From: Cryptomeria japonica
Taxonomy: Eukaryota; Streptophyta; Pinopsida; Cupressales; Cupressaceae
NCBI RefSeq assembly: GCF_030272615.1
Contig: NC_081407.1
Location: 264,044,574 to 264,108,573, forward strand
Direction of reading: 5' to 3'
Length of the DNA stretch: 64,000 bases
Below are positions 35,154 through 46,851 of the stretch, piece by piece; position 1 is the stretch's first letter; each line of letters opens with the position of its first letter. A program made the translations under genes and the position numbers. The notes beneath the pieces were generated by a model. The model was not told the origin of the DNA. It saw only the letters and a program-made list of their open reading frames with translations, and searched no databases.

Positions 35154-36287
35154 TTAGGTATAAAATCGTTTGAGGTGCATGTTGTTGATTGGATTTGCAA
35201 GTGGTTCGCCTTTTGATGTAGCCAACTGATATGCCCCAGACCCAAACACAACAGTGACAACATATGGTCCGAGCCAGTTTGATTCAAACTTGCCTTGATG
35301 TTCTCTATTTGGTTGATTGTGAGGATTCTCTCAAAGAACAAGATCACCTACCTCAAATGTATGAGGTCTAACTCGGTGATTGTAGCTTCTGCTCATGCGC
35401 TACTGATAGGCTTTGAGATGGTTGTATGCAGCTTGTCGCTTCTCATCAAGTAGCTCCAAGTCCTGAAGATGGGATACTCTGTATGCTTCATCATCGATGA
35501 GATTGTGCAAGGAAACCCGTAGTGATGGGATCTCGACTTCAATAGGTAAGATAGCTTCTGCACCATAGACCAATGAATAAGGAGTTGCACCTATAGGGGT
35601 TCAAATGCTAGTTCGATATGCCCATAGCGCTGGATTTAGTTGAACATGCCAATCACGGCCGGCATCATTGACTGTCTTCTTTAGGATCCTCAATATGTTT
35701 TTATTGGATGCTTCAGCCTGACCATTGCCTTGTGGGTAGTAGGGAGTGGAAAAGCGGTGTTGGATATGAAATTTTTCACAAAGTTCGTGGACATCCTGAT
35801 TTTTGAAAGGAAGACCATTATCTGTGATGATGGACATGGGCACACCATACCGACAGATGATGTAGTTGAGGATGAATGAGGCGATCTGCTTGCCAGTGAC
35901 TTGGGTAAGTGGAACAGCTTCGATCCACTTGGTGAAATATTTGGTGGCGGTAATAATGAATTTATGGCCATTGGATGAAGATGGATGGATTTTACCCACA
36001 AGGTCAAGGCCCCATTGACAAAAAGGCCATGGTGTCGTGATTGGTTGTAGTTCCTGGGTGGGTGCATGTATCAGGTCGCCATGAACTTGGCATTTCTTGC
36101 ACTTCCTGACAAAGTAGTAAGAATCTTTTTCCATAGATGGCCAATAATATCCAGCTCGTAGGAGTTTCTTGGCTAGTGATGGACCACTTGAATGAGTCCC
36201 ACAAATTCCTTCATGTACGGCTTCCAAAGCCTTTGTTATCTCATCTTGTTCCAGACATCGAAGGAGAGTACCATCAAGACCGCGTCA
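35154..36287 (-). pseudogene. Element A pol: integrase
   Basis: Reading from 36287, the zinc-binding N-terminus has HEGICGTH and CKKCQ (HHCC). The core follows with WGLDLVGKI (first D), SIITDNG (second D) and NGQAEASNK (E). The C-terminus has NWLGPYVV and ends NNMHLKRFYT with a TAA at 35154-35156, the normal finish for this group. In-frame stops are at 36285 (TGA), 35601 (TGA), 35400 (TAG) and 35331 (TGA). All active-site residues are kept. Integrase inserts the cDNA, and A shows a 5-bp target duplication. Confidence 0.9.
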
Positions 36288-38918
36288 ATATAGGGTGTCG
36301 GCAATAATGGTATATCGAGCAGTTTGGCGAATGAAGGTTTTTCGTTGGTTATTCGATTGGTTGGGAGGAAGGGTATGATCGCGGAGATAGGTGTAGAACT
36401 CACCATACCATGGGGATTCGGAACCGACAAGGCGACATATCATCTCGGTTTTAGGGATATCATAAGCGGGGATCCAAAGCTGTTCTACCAAGAACTCGTA
36501 GCGTGTTGAATTTTGTGGAAGATCTAGGAGAGATGCGATGGTAGCCATAGCGTCAGCAGCGTGATTCTGATCTCTTGGTATCTGCTCAAAAGTGATGGTA
36601 GTAAATAATGTCTTTAGACTGTCCACCATTTGCTTATATGGCATGAGTTTATCATCTTTAGTCTGATATTCATCAGTTGCTTGTCGAATGACCAGTTGTG
36701 AGTCGCCATATACTTGTAGTTCGTGTAGCTTCCATTGTACGGCTAACCTGAGTCCTGTGATCAAGGCCTCATACTCTGCTATGTTGTTTGTGCATGGAAA
36801 TGTGAGCCTGTAAGACTTCGGGATGCTATCACCCTGAGGTGTGATAAACAGAATGCCTGCCCTCGAGCCATGCTTAGTGTATGACCCATCAAAATATAGT
36901 TTCCATGGATGTGCTGTTGTGATCATGAATATCTCTTCATCTGAAAAATTGGAAATGAGAGGATGATCGCCTATGAGTGGTGCATCGGCCAACTGATCTG
37001 CAATAACTTGGCCTTTGATAGCTTTACGGTCCACGTACTCAATGTCAAACTCACTTAGAATCATCACCCATTTGGCCAAGCGACCTGTCAATGCTGCTTT
37101 GCTGAGTAAATACTTGAGTGGATCAATCTTTGTGATGAGTTGTACCTTGTGTGTCAACAGATAGTGCCTCAATTTCGTGGCTGCTAAGATCACTGCTAGG
37201 CAAGCTCGCTCAATAGGTGTGTAATTGAGTTCATAGCCAACCAGTGTGCGAGAGATGTAGTAAACAACACACTCTTTTCCTTCTGCATTATGTTGTGCCA
37301 GTAATACACCTAATGCTGTATTTGTTGCCGAGATATAGAGTAACAATGGTCTACTTGGATCTGGTGGCATCAGTAATGGTGGATTCATGAGATAGTCTTT
37401 AAGCGTCTGAAATGCTTGCTGGCATCTGGCATCCCACTGAAAGCAGATGTTCTTGTGTAACAGATGTGTAAATGGTTGACACTTATCAGCCAATTGTGCA
37501 ATGAATCTTCGGATGGATTGAAGTCGCCCTTGTAATGTCCTTAGCTGACTGATATTCTTTGGAGGTGGCATGTCCATGATTGCTTTTACCTTTGTTGGGT
37601 CAACCTCAATGCCTTTGCTTGAGACAATGTATCCTAGAAGTTTCCCGGAGGTTACTCCAAAGACACATTTCTTTGGGTTGAGTCGAACATGATATTGTTC
37701 CAGTCTATCAAAGATTTTATCTAAGATGTGGAGATGTCCTTTTCTAGTGAGTGATTTTGCTAATAAGTCATCCACATAATCTTCCATCATATTATGCATC
37801 ATGTCATGGAAGATGGTGGTCATTGTTCTCTGATAAGTTGCTCCTGCATTCTTGAGACCGAAAGGCATTACATTCCAACAATATGTGCCCCATGGACAGG
37901 TGAAGGTTGTCTTATGCTGATCTTCTGGTGTGATCTTTATCTGATTGTATCCTGAAAAGCCATCCATGAGTGAAACCATGGCATGTCCTGTTGTCAGATC
38001 CACTATGATGTCGATATTTGGAAGGGGGAAGTCATCCTTAGGACATGCCTTATTCAGATCTCTGAAGTCAGTACAAATGCGGATGCCCCCTTTTGGTTTG
38101 CGGACATGTACAATGTTGGAGATCCATTCTGCATAATCAATTGGCCTAATGAAACCAACATCTAGGAGTTTCTTGAGTTCTGTTTTGACTAGCACTGCAA
38201 TCTGAGGATGCATCTTACAAAGCTTCTGCTTGATAGGTTTGGCTCCTTCTATGACGTTGAGGTGATGCATGACTAAATCAGGATCAAGCCCAGGCATGTC
38301 TGCATATGACCATGCAAAGTTGATCTGACGCTTCTGGAAGAACTCTATAAACTTAGGTTGTTCCTCTAGAGTGAGAAGAGATGCCAGATGTATGAGGTGA
38401 GGATTTTCAGGAGTCCCCACATTGTATTCTTTGGTTTCCTCGATGAGAATCATTGATCGTTCCTGTTGTGTACTAGCAGGGAGAATGTCAAACCCTTCAT
38501 CCTCAGGTGCCTCCGAGAGGTTTTCACCATTGGATACGCTCTTTCTTTTTACTTTTGTCGGATTGAATAGTGCCATAGTGTGGTTTTCACTAGAAGATCC
38601 ATGTTTTAATGTTATATTTTTGCAGCTGAAAGGTTTGGCATCCGCCCCGAAGTATGCTACACTATTAAGTTCAATGGTGAATCCAGCTTTGTGATCCCCA
38701 CTTGGTAGGTTATCCCTTAATTCCAAAAAGTCAATGATAGCCTCATCGTTTTGGAAGAAGTCAAGACATGGGGGATTTGGTTGGTTCCATTCGATGAGTT
38801 CAGGGTGGATAATGGGCATTACTTCATCGATTAGGTTAAGTGCGTTAGATGTATTAGTGAGGGTTAAGACATTATGGTGAAGGTCGTTAATGGTACTCTC
38901 CCCATCAGAATCGGGCAT
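36288..38918 (-). CDS. Element A pol: reverse transcriptase and two RNase H domains
   Basis: An open stretch of 877 codons. After a linker, residues about 230-420 form the RT with RICTDFRDLNKACPKDDFPLP, MDGFSGYNQI, MPFGLKNAGATYQR and YVDDLLAKS (catalytic YVDD). Next are a gypsy-type RNase H (LLLYISATNTALGVLLAQ, YYISRTL, YTPIERACLAV) and, after a spacer, a second RNase H with LYFDGSYTKHG, NNIAEYEALITGL, VYGDSQLV and HAADAMA. That second one is the archaeal-type domain known from Tat elements. It is part of one gag-pol frame, not a separate gene. Stops border it on both sides (38979 and 36285). Confidence 0.93.
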
Positions 38919-39659
38919 AGGATGAGACGTAGGGTCTGTGGAAGACGTTTCCAGCTCAGGAACCCAAGTGGTCTTTATCTATGCTTCTCCGTAAATAGGG
39001 ATATCTTTGTGTGGTGGAGGTGGTGATGTGTCTTCCTCATCTGAAGTGTTAAGCTGTACAAAATCAAATTCCCATTCATGTGAGTCGGTCTCTGAATCAC
39101 TTTCCAGCATCCGATTACTACACCACACTGGGATGTCTTTTGAGTTAAATACTGTAGGTGTGATTGGTTGATGTACCTTTGTAATGATCGATGCTACAGG
39201 GAGATTGATGGGGTTCAAGGAATCTGGTATAGGGAGTATCGGTAAGACTGACTCAGTGGTTTCTGCTGGAACTGTTGGTGCCATAGATGTTGCTGTGGGT
39301 TCTGATATAGTTGCTGCTGCTGATGGTGCTGCTGATGGGATTACGAGTTTGTTTGGTGGGATGAGTGGCATTGGTGATAGTTGTGTTGGGGTTTTGAGCC
39401 TTGATGGGGCAATTGGGATGGTGCTTGAGGGTGCTTTGATTATGAAAGGTGTCCTCTTTGCCGTAGGTGGACAAAATAGTTTGCTGGGTTTTCCTTTGAA
39501 TTTGAGTTTAGGAAAGATCTCTTTTTCAAAGCCTAGCCCTGTATTACCTTTGGGCTTGAATTCTGGTAGTAGAGGTTCATGTCGTCCTTGTTTGCAATAT
39601 CCCAAAGCACTCTGACCATCATACCCCATTCTTTGCATAATGAGGAGACCTTTGCCATA
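38919..39659 (-). pseudogene. Element A pol: G-patch segment and linker
   Basis: The piece begins MQRMGYDGQSALGYCKQG, a G-patch motif (glycine-rich, RNA- or helicase-interacting in cellular proteins), and runs into a Pro/Ser/Thr-rich linker that ends before the RT part. It is in frame with the protease upstream and the RT downstream, interrupted only by TAG at 39660 and at 38979. Element C has the matching G-patch at 55086. A G-patch after the protease also occurs in some retroviruses. Confidence 0.78.
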
Positions 39660-40913
39660 CTAATCCGTAGGAAGTATAACTCGAGGGATGTCAGTGGTGA
39701 TGGGATCTTTATAGATCCATTCTGCTAAGTCCTCATCTTGGGTTTCTTCTTCTTGACTCTTTCCAGGGATGAAAGGTGTCAAAGCACATGCTAGCATGAT
39801 CAGTGGTTGTTGGAGTAACTGTTGTGGTTTACCATGTGTTCTAGGAGAAGTGGGCATTTGTCCCACACAAAAGAGTTGACTCAAGTTGTATTCCCCAGGA
39901 CCTTCCTCTGCTATCTTCATCTTAAGCTTTTCTTGCTTGGGCATAGTGGTGTTTGAACTGGAAAGAGAGGCGGGATTGATATATGATGTGGAGGAAATGG
40001 CTTCTCTATTATTAAAAACGGTAATCTCTGGTTGATGGCTGATATTATGGCAATATGCAAAGGGATTTGCATCACCCAAAATTGTGATCTCTACACCATT
40101 ATGTGGGAACTTGATACATTGATGGTAGGTAGATGGAACGACTTGCATGGCATGTATCCAAGGTCTTCCTAACAATAGATTATATGGCAGAGAAAGGTCC
40201 AGAACCTGACAAATGATGTGCTTTACCATGGGGCCTACTCGGATTGGTAATACCATAGCTCCTTTGGATGAATGCTCCACATCGTCATAGGCTTTGATTG
40301 TGATCTTCTGACAAGGATCCACTGATTCTACCGCATATCCCAATGCTATGACCAACTGTAATGTACAAATATTCAGGCCTGCTCCATTATCGATCAAGAC
40401 TCGCTTGATCCTATGCTGGTTAATAAATCCTTCGATGTGGAGTGAGGCGTTATGTGGTTGCTGGAAGGAAGAGTTGTCACTTTCAGAAAAAGTGAGACAA
40501 GGTGATGACTTTAGACTTCCAACCATGGGTTGAAATTGGTCTGTATTCAGATTTGCAGGGACTGATGCCTCTTGGAGTGCTTGATCCAAGATAGTTTTAT
40601 GAGAGGGTGATAGGCGCAAAAGCTCTAAAATGGATATAAGCGCAGGGGTTTTGTCTAATTGTTCCACAAGATTGTACTGCTTTGGGATGGAGGTGGTGCC
40701 TTGTGGAGTTGCCTTGATGGTAACTTTGCCGCGACGCGTAACAACATTGCAATTTGAGTTGCGATTTTTGAAGGTTATGGTTGCAACTCGTTCATTGGCA
40801 TCATACAGATGATTTACAGTGTAATTATACGCAACCTGCGTATAATCAGTGGTATCAGTGCCTTGCCTGGAAGTGGAAGGATCCCTTTGATCTTGTGAGG
40901 GAAGTGGATTTTG
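39660..40913 (-). pseudogene. Element A pol: aspartic protease segment
   Basis: The protease core is RVLIDNGAGLNICTLQLV with the DNG form of the active site, followed by KITIKAYDD and YNLLLGRPWIH. Upstream, from 40830, is KQYNLVEQLDKTPALISILELL. The frame is entered from gag only after a one-base deletion in an A-run near 40910-40917, so the protease can no longer be read from gag. It ends at TAG 39660. Confidence 0.85.
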
Positions 40914-42472
40914 AACATCAAATGATCATTATTGGTTGTTTTTGGGTTAAATCCTTCAATTTCAATTTCTCCTTGATCAATAAGATTCTGAATGAGATCT
41001 TTCAATCGGTGACAATTACATGTCTTATGCCCTCTTCCTTGATGGAATTCACAGTGTTCAGTATCTCTCCACCATGCCGGTTTGACTTGAGGCTCATAGT
41101 TTGATAGCTTAGGTAGAGTGACCAAATTTTGAGAGAGGAGTTGTTGCAATACTGTTTCAATGGGTTCCCCTAAGGGAGTGTATGTGCATTTCTATTTTTG
41201 CTAACGAGGTCTAGGTTCATCCTGAGACGTGATGCGACCTTGATTAGAAGGAACATTTGTGTTGTTTTGAGGTGGAGGATTTTGTCCTGCAAACCAAACC
41301 ACAGGTTGTATGTTTTGGATAGTCCTGGCATCCACAACCCCATCATTGACAATACTCTTGTTTTTATTCCAGAAGTTTGGTTTATCACTGTTGAAGCGTG
41401 GGCGAGGACCATCTTTTGGTTCGTTAAAGATTTTGATGAGTCCTTTCTTGATGAGTTCCCACTCACATTTTAAACCCTTGGTGATCATATCATTAAAAGA
41501 GTCTGTGTCTTTGACATCCAGGTGAAATTCCATTTCTTCGTTTAAGTTGGAAATGAATATTTCCACTAGTTCTCGTTCAGGTAACTGAAGAGAACGTCTG
41601 CTAGACATTTCGCGCCATCGTTGCAGGAATACTGAGAATAGTTCACCTGGTTTTTGTTTGGTGTTGCACAGATCAGCCATGGTGATGTCGCGTTCAATGT
41701 TATGAGAGTAATGAGCTAGGAACTTCTGGATGAGTTCCTCAAATGTTCTAATGCCACCTGGTAGTCGGGAAAACCATGATGTGGTTGTTCCTCCCAAGCT
41801 TTGGGGAAAAAGGCGCATTAAGTAGGTGTCTTCATATGCCACTTCAAGACAAGCGGAATGAAATTCTCTGACATGATCACGAGGATCTCCCTTTCCCCTA
41901 TATTTTTTGAATTTGGGCGTTTCGAATCCTCTTGGAAAGGGTGGCATATAAAGATTCCTATCAAAAGGATAAGGACAGATGTCATTGAGTGAAAATTGGT
42001 TAATCTTGACACCACTATGAAGTTGTTGGGCAAGATTCTCGACTTGTTGTCGCAACATCTCCATTTCATTTGGAGGAGGAGGTGGTGGGTTACCTTGAGG
42101 AATGTTATATCTGATGGGATCTCTACCTCTTTCCTCCTCATGGCGACTTTGTCTTTCTGATGCTTGTCTTAATTGGGCAAGATCAAAGTTTGAGGGGAGT
42201 TTGGCTCCTTCTTGAGCGAGTTTTAAGAAGTGAGCATCTGCATTGCTCCTGAGTATTTCGTCAAACAATCTGTTAAAGAGAGGGTTATGCTGAGCCCTTT
42301 CTATTGTTGCAGGAGTAGGAGTACTTGGGTTTTCGTCATTTTCATTTCCTCGGAGTGCTTCTTGGAATTCATTGAGATTTTCCTCTTCTTCTTCTTCTAT
42401 TTCTATTTCTCGTTGCTGTGACTGTGATCGGGTTTGGTCCATTTTGTTTATGAGTCTTTGCTGAAATTGCAT
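40914..42472 (-). pseudogene. Element A gag
   Basis: The ATG is probably at 42439 or nearby (MDQTRSQ). The first 140 residues are acidic and Gln-rich. The retrotransposon gag domain (ICPYPFDRNLYMPPFPRGF, GDPRDHVREFHSACLEVA, YLMRLFPQSLGGTTTSWF, LCNTKQKPGELFSVFLQRWREM) spans residues about 170-350. After two TAG stops (41201, 41192) comes a zinc-binding stretch CEFHQGRGHKTCNC. Gag would build the particle. The tail runs to the frameshift near 40914. Confidence 0.9.
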
Positions 42473-42812
42473 GAAAATGATGATGAGTTTTTGATGAAAT
42501 GAGAGATTTGATGATTGGTGAATTGTGTTGTACGTGGATCTCTAGCACCTTTAAGGTGGATGTAACCGATATTCCTTCTTTGAATTTCTTGTTTTGTTTG
42601 ATAAGTTTTGATGTGATAAGATGTAGAGAAATCTGAGATGTGTTATAGATTTAACTACCTAGTAATGAGAGGATTCACTCATGAACTAGTTTTAACCTGC
42701 ATAGATGTGTCTCTTAGGATGAGCTTATCCTAGATGTAGAAACAATCTAAAAAGTGATGTGATGTGTTTGATTTCAAGCAATATCTAAAAGAGAACTTGG
42801 GACAAGAACCTC

Positions 42813-43277
42813 TTAATGTTTTGAGAGTTGGAACGGATTGATGATGAAGTGATGATGTATGAGTGAGATGATGGATGAAAATGTTTTTAACTTCAATAAA
42901 AACTTTGTGTTACAAATGGGACAAACTCTATCTCTTCCCTTTCGGGTGTTTGGTGGAATTTCTCGAGCTGTGTTGTAGGTGATGCAGATGTTTGGGAAGA
43001 AGTTGGGATTAATCTTTCCTCCTTGATTTTTGTGATAACTCAAAGCTCTATATTGCATAAAAGCTTTGTGGTTCAGTGATTCGGACTCAAATTTGTTGGT
43101 TTTGCCTTGAAGGTATAGACGCATGCGACGTAGAAAGACTCTATGGGAGACAAAGATTTGTCGATTGATATAGAAGAATTTCCTCCTTTTGATCAAAGCC
43201 TTTGAGCTCAATGGTCTTCTTTTCAAGTTGATATTCTGATGATGCTTCTTCTTTCGCAAGATGTGAAGAATGGTCAT
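42813..43277 (-). CDS. Small basic leader ORF upstream of gag (element A), conserved in element C
   Basis: The C-terminal 110 residues contain KRRKFFYINRQIFVSHRVFL, RLYLQGKTNKFES, GGKINPNFFPN and ITYNT. The same blocks in the same order occur at 51803-52126 in element C, also just before gag. The protein is rich in Lys and Arg and has no recognised motif; a matrix-like or RNA-binding role is a guess. The N-terminus is uncertain: an overlapping frame (43297 down) looks better at the start, so a frameshift near 43200 is likely. A short CPICNTKF stretch follows the conserved part. Confidence 0.6.
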   Translation of the reverse strand: MTILHILRKKKHHQNINLKRRPLSSKALIKRRKFFYINRQIFVSHRVFLRRMRLYLQGKTNKFESESLNHKAFMQYRALSYHKNQGGKINPNFFPNICITYNTAREIPPNTRKGRDRVCPICNTKFLLKLKTFSSIISLIHHHFIINPFQLSKH

Positions 43278-44747
43278 AAAATTTGACTCTTTGTTGTTTG
43301 TACCTCATTTTTGATGTTTTTGGTTGTTTTGACAGATGTTTGGTTGGATGAATACTTTGTTTTTGGGAAGTGATTTTCTGATTTTTCTTTGACAAGAAAA
43401 CAAAGCAAGCACACAAACACAAGAATGTTGCCTAAAAGGCACAAATGAGTATGGGTCTAGATCAACCCAATCCTTGGACTTTTATATGACCCTTCCTTTA
43501 GATGTATTTTAAGGTGTATTTCCAAAGCCTGAAGTTGGCTCAATGTGCACTTGGTCTTTAAAACGAACACACTCAAACACTTTTTATCCCTAAGGTCAAA
43601 TGGCCAGTTGTGATAAATTTAGCCCACATCTTGATATTTCTTCGACTTTGGTACTACATACCTTATGAATCCCACCGCGCGAGCATAACAAATAGATGAC
43701 CCCTATGATGGGGGAGTCACCACTTTTATCAAGCCACAAGTGACTTTTCAAAAAGCTATGTTTCTACTCAAGGAAATATGTATGGTGAGTATCTTGGGAG
43801 CAAAACCATCTATGCTCTTGCACTAAATTATATCTCAAATATTCTCAATCAATAGAATGGGTGGGCTACTACTTAAAGGTGTTTAGTCATGTTCGATGTT
43901 TTTGGACATAAGTTCATTCTGCAGTGACTCACTTAAGAGCTTTGTAACTAGTGGTGGGGCCCATTTGTCCTTTCGGCCAGTTACACTGTAAGAACAACTA
44001 TACCCAAGGCTACAGCTTTCGCTCTCACTTGATTTCTATAGCGGCTCGAAGGATTTACCGTGCGAGGTCGTTCCCAAGAGTGATGTGTCTCTTGGCAGGC
44101 CTCTCTTAAAAACATAAAAATTTTGAGTGTTACTAACACTTTTCTCTTGCACCGAGGACCACGAAAGCCAAGGGAGAGGATAGTGTGTGTTAGAAGTAGG
44201 ACCACTCGACTGACTTTTGTGCACAAGCATGCCAAACATGAAATTCACTTGTTCTTTTTAATCCATCATTTGCAAATGTGATCTAACTATTTGGAGATGT
44301 TGCTCCAACAACCATGGTGTTCGTTTTAACTTCAAAGGCAATGTGTTTTGTAATCTAGAATTCAAAAGTCCTGGTCAACTTAACAAAAAGCACGTTTTGC
44401 TTGAAGTAAATCGCTTGCAAGAAGTGGAACAAGTGGATTGTAAGTTTTTAATTTGCACCAAAATTTGAAGTGTGGCTTGTAAATTCTTTAGTTTGATGCA
44501 AGAAAAGAAACTTTGTGTGTTGATTTTAAGCACCAATATAAAGATGAATCCTAACTAGCAATGGAAGTAAATGTTTGTTTTAAAGTGTTTTAAGAGCACC
44601 AAAGGAAAATTTGTGATTTTAGTGATGAGTTTTTAACCTACACAAATAAAAACATGTTAGTAAAATCGTTGTTCAAGGGGGGCTTCCACAAGCCTAATAA
44701 TTTCCATTTTTGTGGTTACAATGCGAGTTTTACAACATTCTGTTGCA

Positions 44748-44990
44748 AAAGCGCTAGTCTGCATTTAAACAGAAGCGCTATTTCACACAGAAGTGCTTAA
44801 ATAAGGATAAAACCCATGAGGCAAAAGCGCTGAAAGAGTTTTAATAGCACCAAAAGAACATCAAAAGCACCAAAACAAATACAACAACGCTGAAAGTTTA
44901 GCGATAGCGCTATTGTAGTAACAATAGCGCTAAAATGGAAACTGTCGGTAGTGCTAGAACGTGTTCAATAGCGCTAAAGCGCAACCTGTA
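44748..44990 (-). repeat. AGCGCTATTG-type motif array in the gag leader of element A
   Basis: AGCGCT-centred units (AGCGCTTTTG, AGCGCTATTG and variants AGCGTTG, GGTGCTTTTG) occur about ten times, mostly in minus orientation, i.e. sense to gag. One pair forms an inverted repeat, AGCGCTATTG and CAATAGCGCT with six bases between (44907-44932). Confidence 0.8.
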
Positions 44991-45042
44991 TGACACTTTC
45001 AACAATCAAACATGTTAGGTACAAAAAAAATGAGATGTTTTT

Positions 45043-45072
45043 GGTGGTTCGATTCACGTCAGGTTCACCAAA
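45043..45072 (-). other. Element A primer binding site
   Basis: Directly inside the 5' LTR the minus strand starts TGGTGAACCTGACGTG and runs to GAATCGAACC, i.e. the complement of a tRNA 3' end through the T-arm (GGTTCGATTC on the plus strand). About 25 bases match the tRNA pattern, longer than the usual 18. I could not name the tRNA. Confidence 0.65.
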
Positions 45073-46470
45073 TGACGCCCTCCTAAATGGCACAAGGTTA
45101 GTGAATGATCAACAACACAAAAGGATGCAAAACCGTTAGATTGTTAGTGTTAGTCAATCAAAAACTAATCTAAAAAGGCATACCAAGAGAGATACTAAAA
45201 ACATGCTAATATATCTAACTAAAGAAGCAAAGATAATGAGGCATCTCCAAATGCCTCTTAGCATGGTTTTGGTTCCTTTCTCCCTTGTTCCTCTCCTCTC
45301 CAAGTTCCAAAATAGTGTAGCTCTCAGCAGCTTTTTGCACTATGGATGCTTATGGAGGATTGAGATTGTAATATTGAACTTCGAATATGAAATGAGAAGC
45401 TAATGCTATGCTTTTTATGCCAAAATGATATATTTTAACCAAAATAACAAGATATTAGATGATTATGCTAAAAATGCTCTCTAAAATGTCTATAGCTTAG
45501 ATGCATACAAGTTTTTCAGGATCTGGTTTATGAAGAAATGGGCTCTATTTATAAGAAAAATGGAGCAATGGATGGTTGAGATTGAGCAATCTCAACAAGG
45601 GTCAGGATTGAATGATTTCAAATCCATGTGAGGGCTTTCAACCCAATCCCAGGATGACAAGTGTCAATGTGAGATAGGTTGAGAGGAGAGGGAATAAGCA
45701 TTAAATGCTTGATATGACCTTGAGATTTTAGAGTCAAGGTTGGTTGAATGAATAAAATCTTTATTCAAAGAATAAAGCTTTTATCCAATGGATAAACTCT
45801 TGTGCAAATGTGAAATGGATGAATATGGTCAAAACAATAAATGTTTAGGGGGACAGGTTTGAAATAACCATAAATGGTTATGTAAGAGCCATAAATAGTC
45901 ATGTAAGAGCCATTAGTGGTCTTGGAAGACTTTGGGGGTTAATTTGTTGAACACACAAAGCATTAAATGCTTTTCAAAGACTTTGGAGTCTTTGAGAAGT
46001 GACTCCATTTTGCTTAGGAATGTGACAATAATTAGGGGATGGATTAGGCTAATTAAGAAGGGGTTAGAAGAATCTAGAAGGAGATTAGATTTTGCAAGTG
46101 GATTTGGTGGGTGAGGGAAAATAGGATTTTATTAAAATAAAAATTCATTTATTTCAATAAATATGTGCAAGTTGCATTTGTAGGAAAATGCAAGTGGGGG
46201 GGATAATGATTTAAATAAATGTTTTATTTAATTTATTTAAAAGAGGAAAAGGGGATTTTAATTAAATAAATAGATTTTATTTATTTAATTGATTTGAATT
46301 TGATTTAATGAATTAATTAAAATAAATTAAATAATTTATTTAATAAATAGAAGAATGTTTGGGGATGAATTAATTAAATATTAATTTAATTAATTGATGG
46401 CTAGTGGATTTTTAATCAAATAAATAGTGAATATTTATTTAATTAAGCTGGACAGATTTGTGTGACTACA
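45073..46470 (-). repeat. Element A 5' LTR (right)
   Basis: Runs TGACGCCCTCC ... GACTACA on the plus strand, 1398 bp, and differs from the left copy at about 16 positions. A TATAAATA box on the element strand is at 45546-45553. The GAGTC duplication follows at 46471-46475. Confidence 0.95.
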
Positions 46471-46851
46471 GAGTCCAACCAAAAGAATTCACCATGAACC
46501 CTGCTTAGCACAATTCTTATGATATCCTTGGAAAAATCTAGGATACTAAGAATTTCTATAAAACCTAGGGTTTCTATTATCTTGTGTTCAGTTTTGACAT
46601 TTCTGGATTCATCACAAATTACAGATTTATACATGTTTTTGATTTCATTATCACCCAATTCCTCTATATGACAATGTATATACATTCTAGGGTCTTCAGC
46701 ATAAACTACTCCTTTAGGGATTTGGGAGAATGCACCTATGTCATCATCTTTCTTAGCAATTTCGGGATACAATTTGAAGACGGGTCTAGGGCACTTAACT
46801 ACATCAACAACAATAGGGTTTACAGTGAATTCAGGAGTAGATGAAGAAGCC
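46471..46851 (-). pseudogene. Element B ORF2, upstream part (start of the protein)
   Basis: It starts MASSSTPEF at 46851 and is open to the edge of element A, ending in SRVHGEFFWL. That block matches the N-terminal region of E ORF2, and the frame continues at 27893 on the far side of A once one copy of the 5-bp duplication is removed. So A cut this ORF. No known domain is recognised. Confidence 0.75.

Larger units (their letters stand above)
43423..45072 (-). other. Element A 5' leader (untranslated)
   Basis: It lies between the 5' LTR and the small leader ORF. It has no supported ORF. It holds the primer site at the LTR end and the motif array at 44748-44990. Confidence 0.75.
27894..46470 (-). 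mobile_element. Element A: full-length Ty3/gypsy retrotransposon, Tat-type, with captured PMD gene
   Basis: It is 18,577 bp, with LTRs 27894-29292 and 45073-46470 that are about 99% alike (about 16 differences by eye, nearly all transitions) and a GAGTC target duplication. On the minus strand it encodes a small leader ORF, gag, protease, G-patch, RT, two RNase H domains and integrase. RT before integrase marks gypsy; the second, archaeal-type RNase H after the first marks the Tat group. A spliced plant mobile domain gene lies on the opposite strand between pol and the 3' LTR. It sits inside ORF2 of element B. It carries point stops and one frameshift but is otherwise complete, so it inserted fairly recently. 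Confidence 0.95.

Noticed and set aside
43981-44248. Two overlapping minus-strand frames in the leader of element A
   Set aside because: No similarity to the leader of C, no motif, and they sit in untranslated leader.
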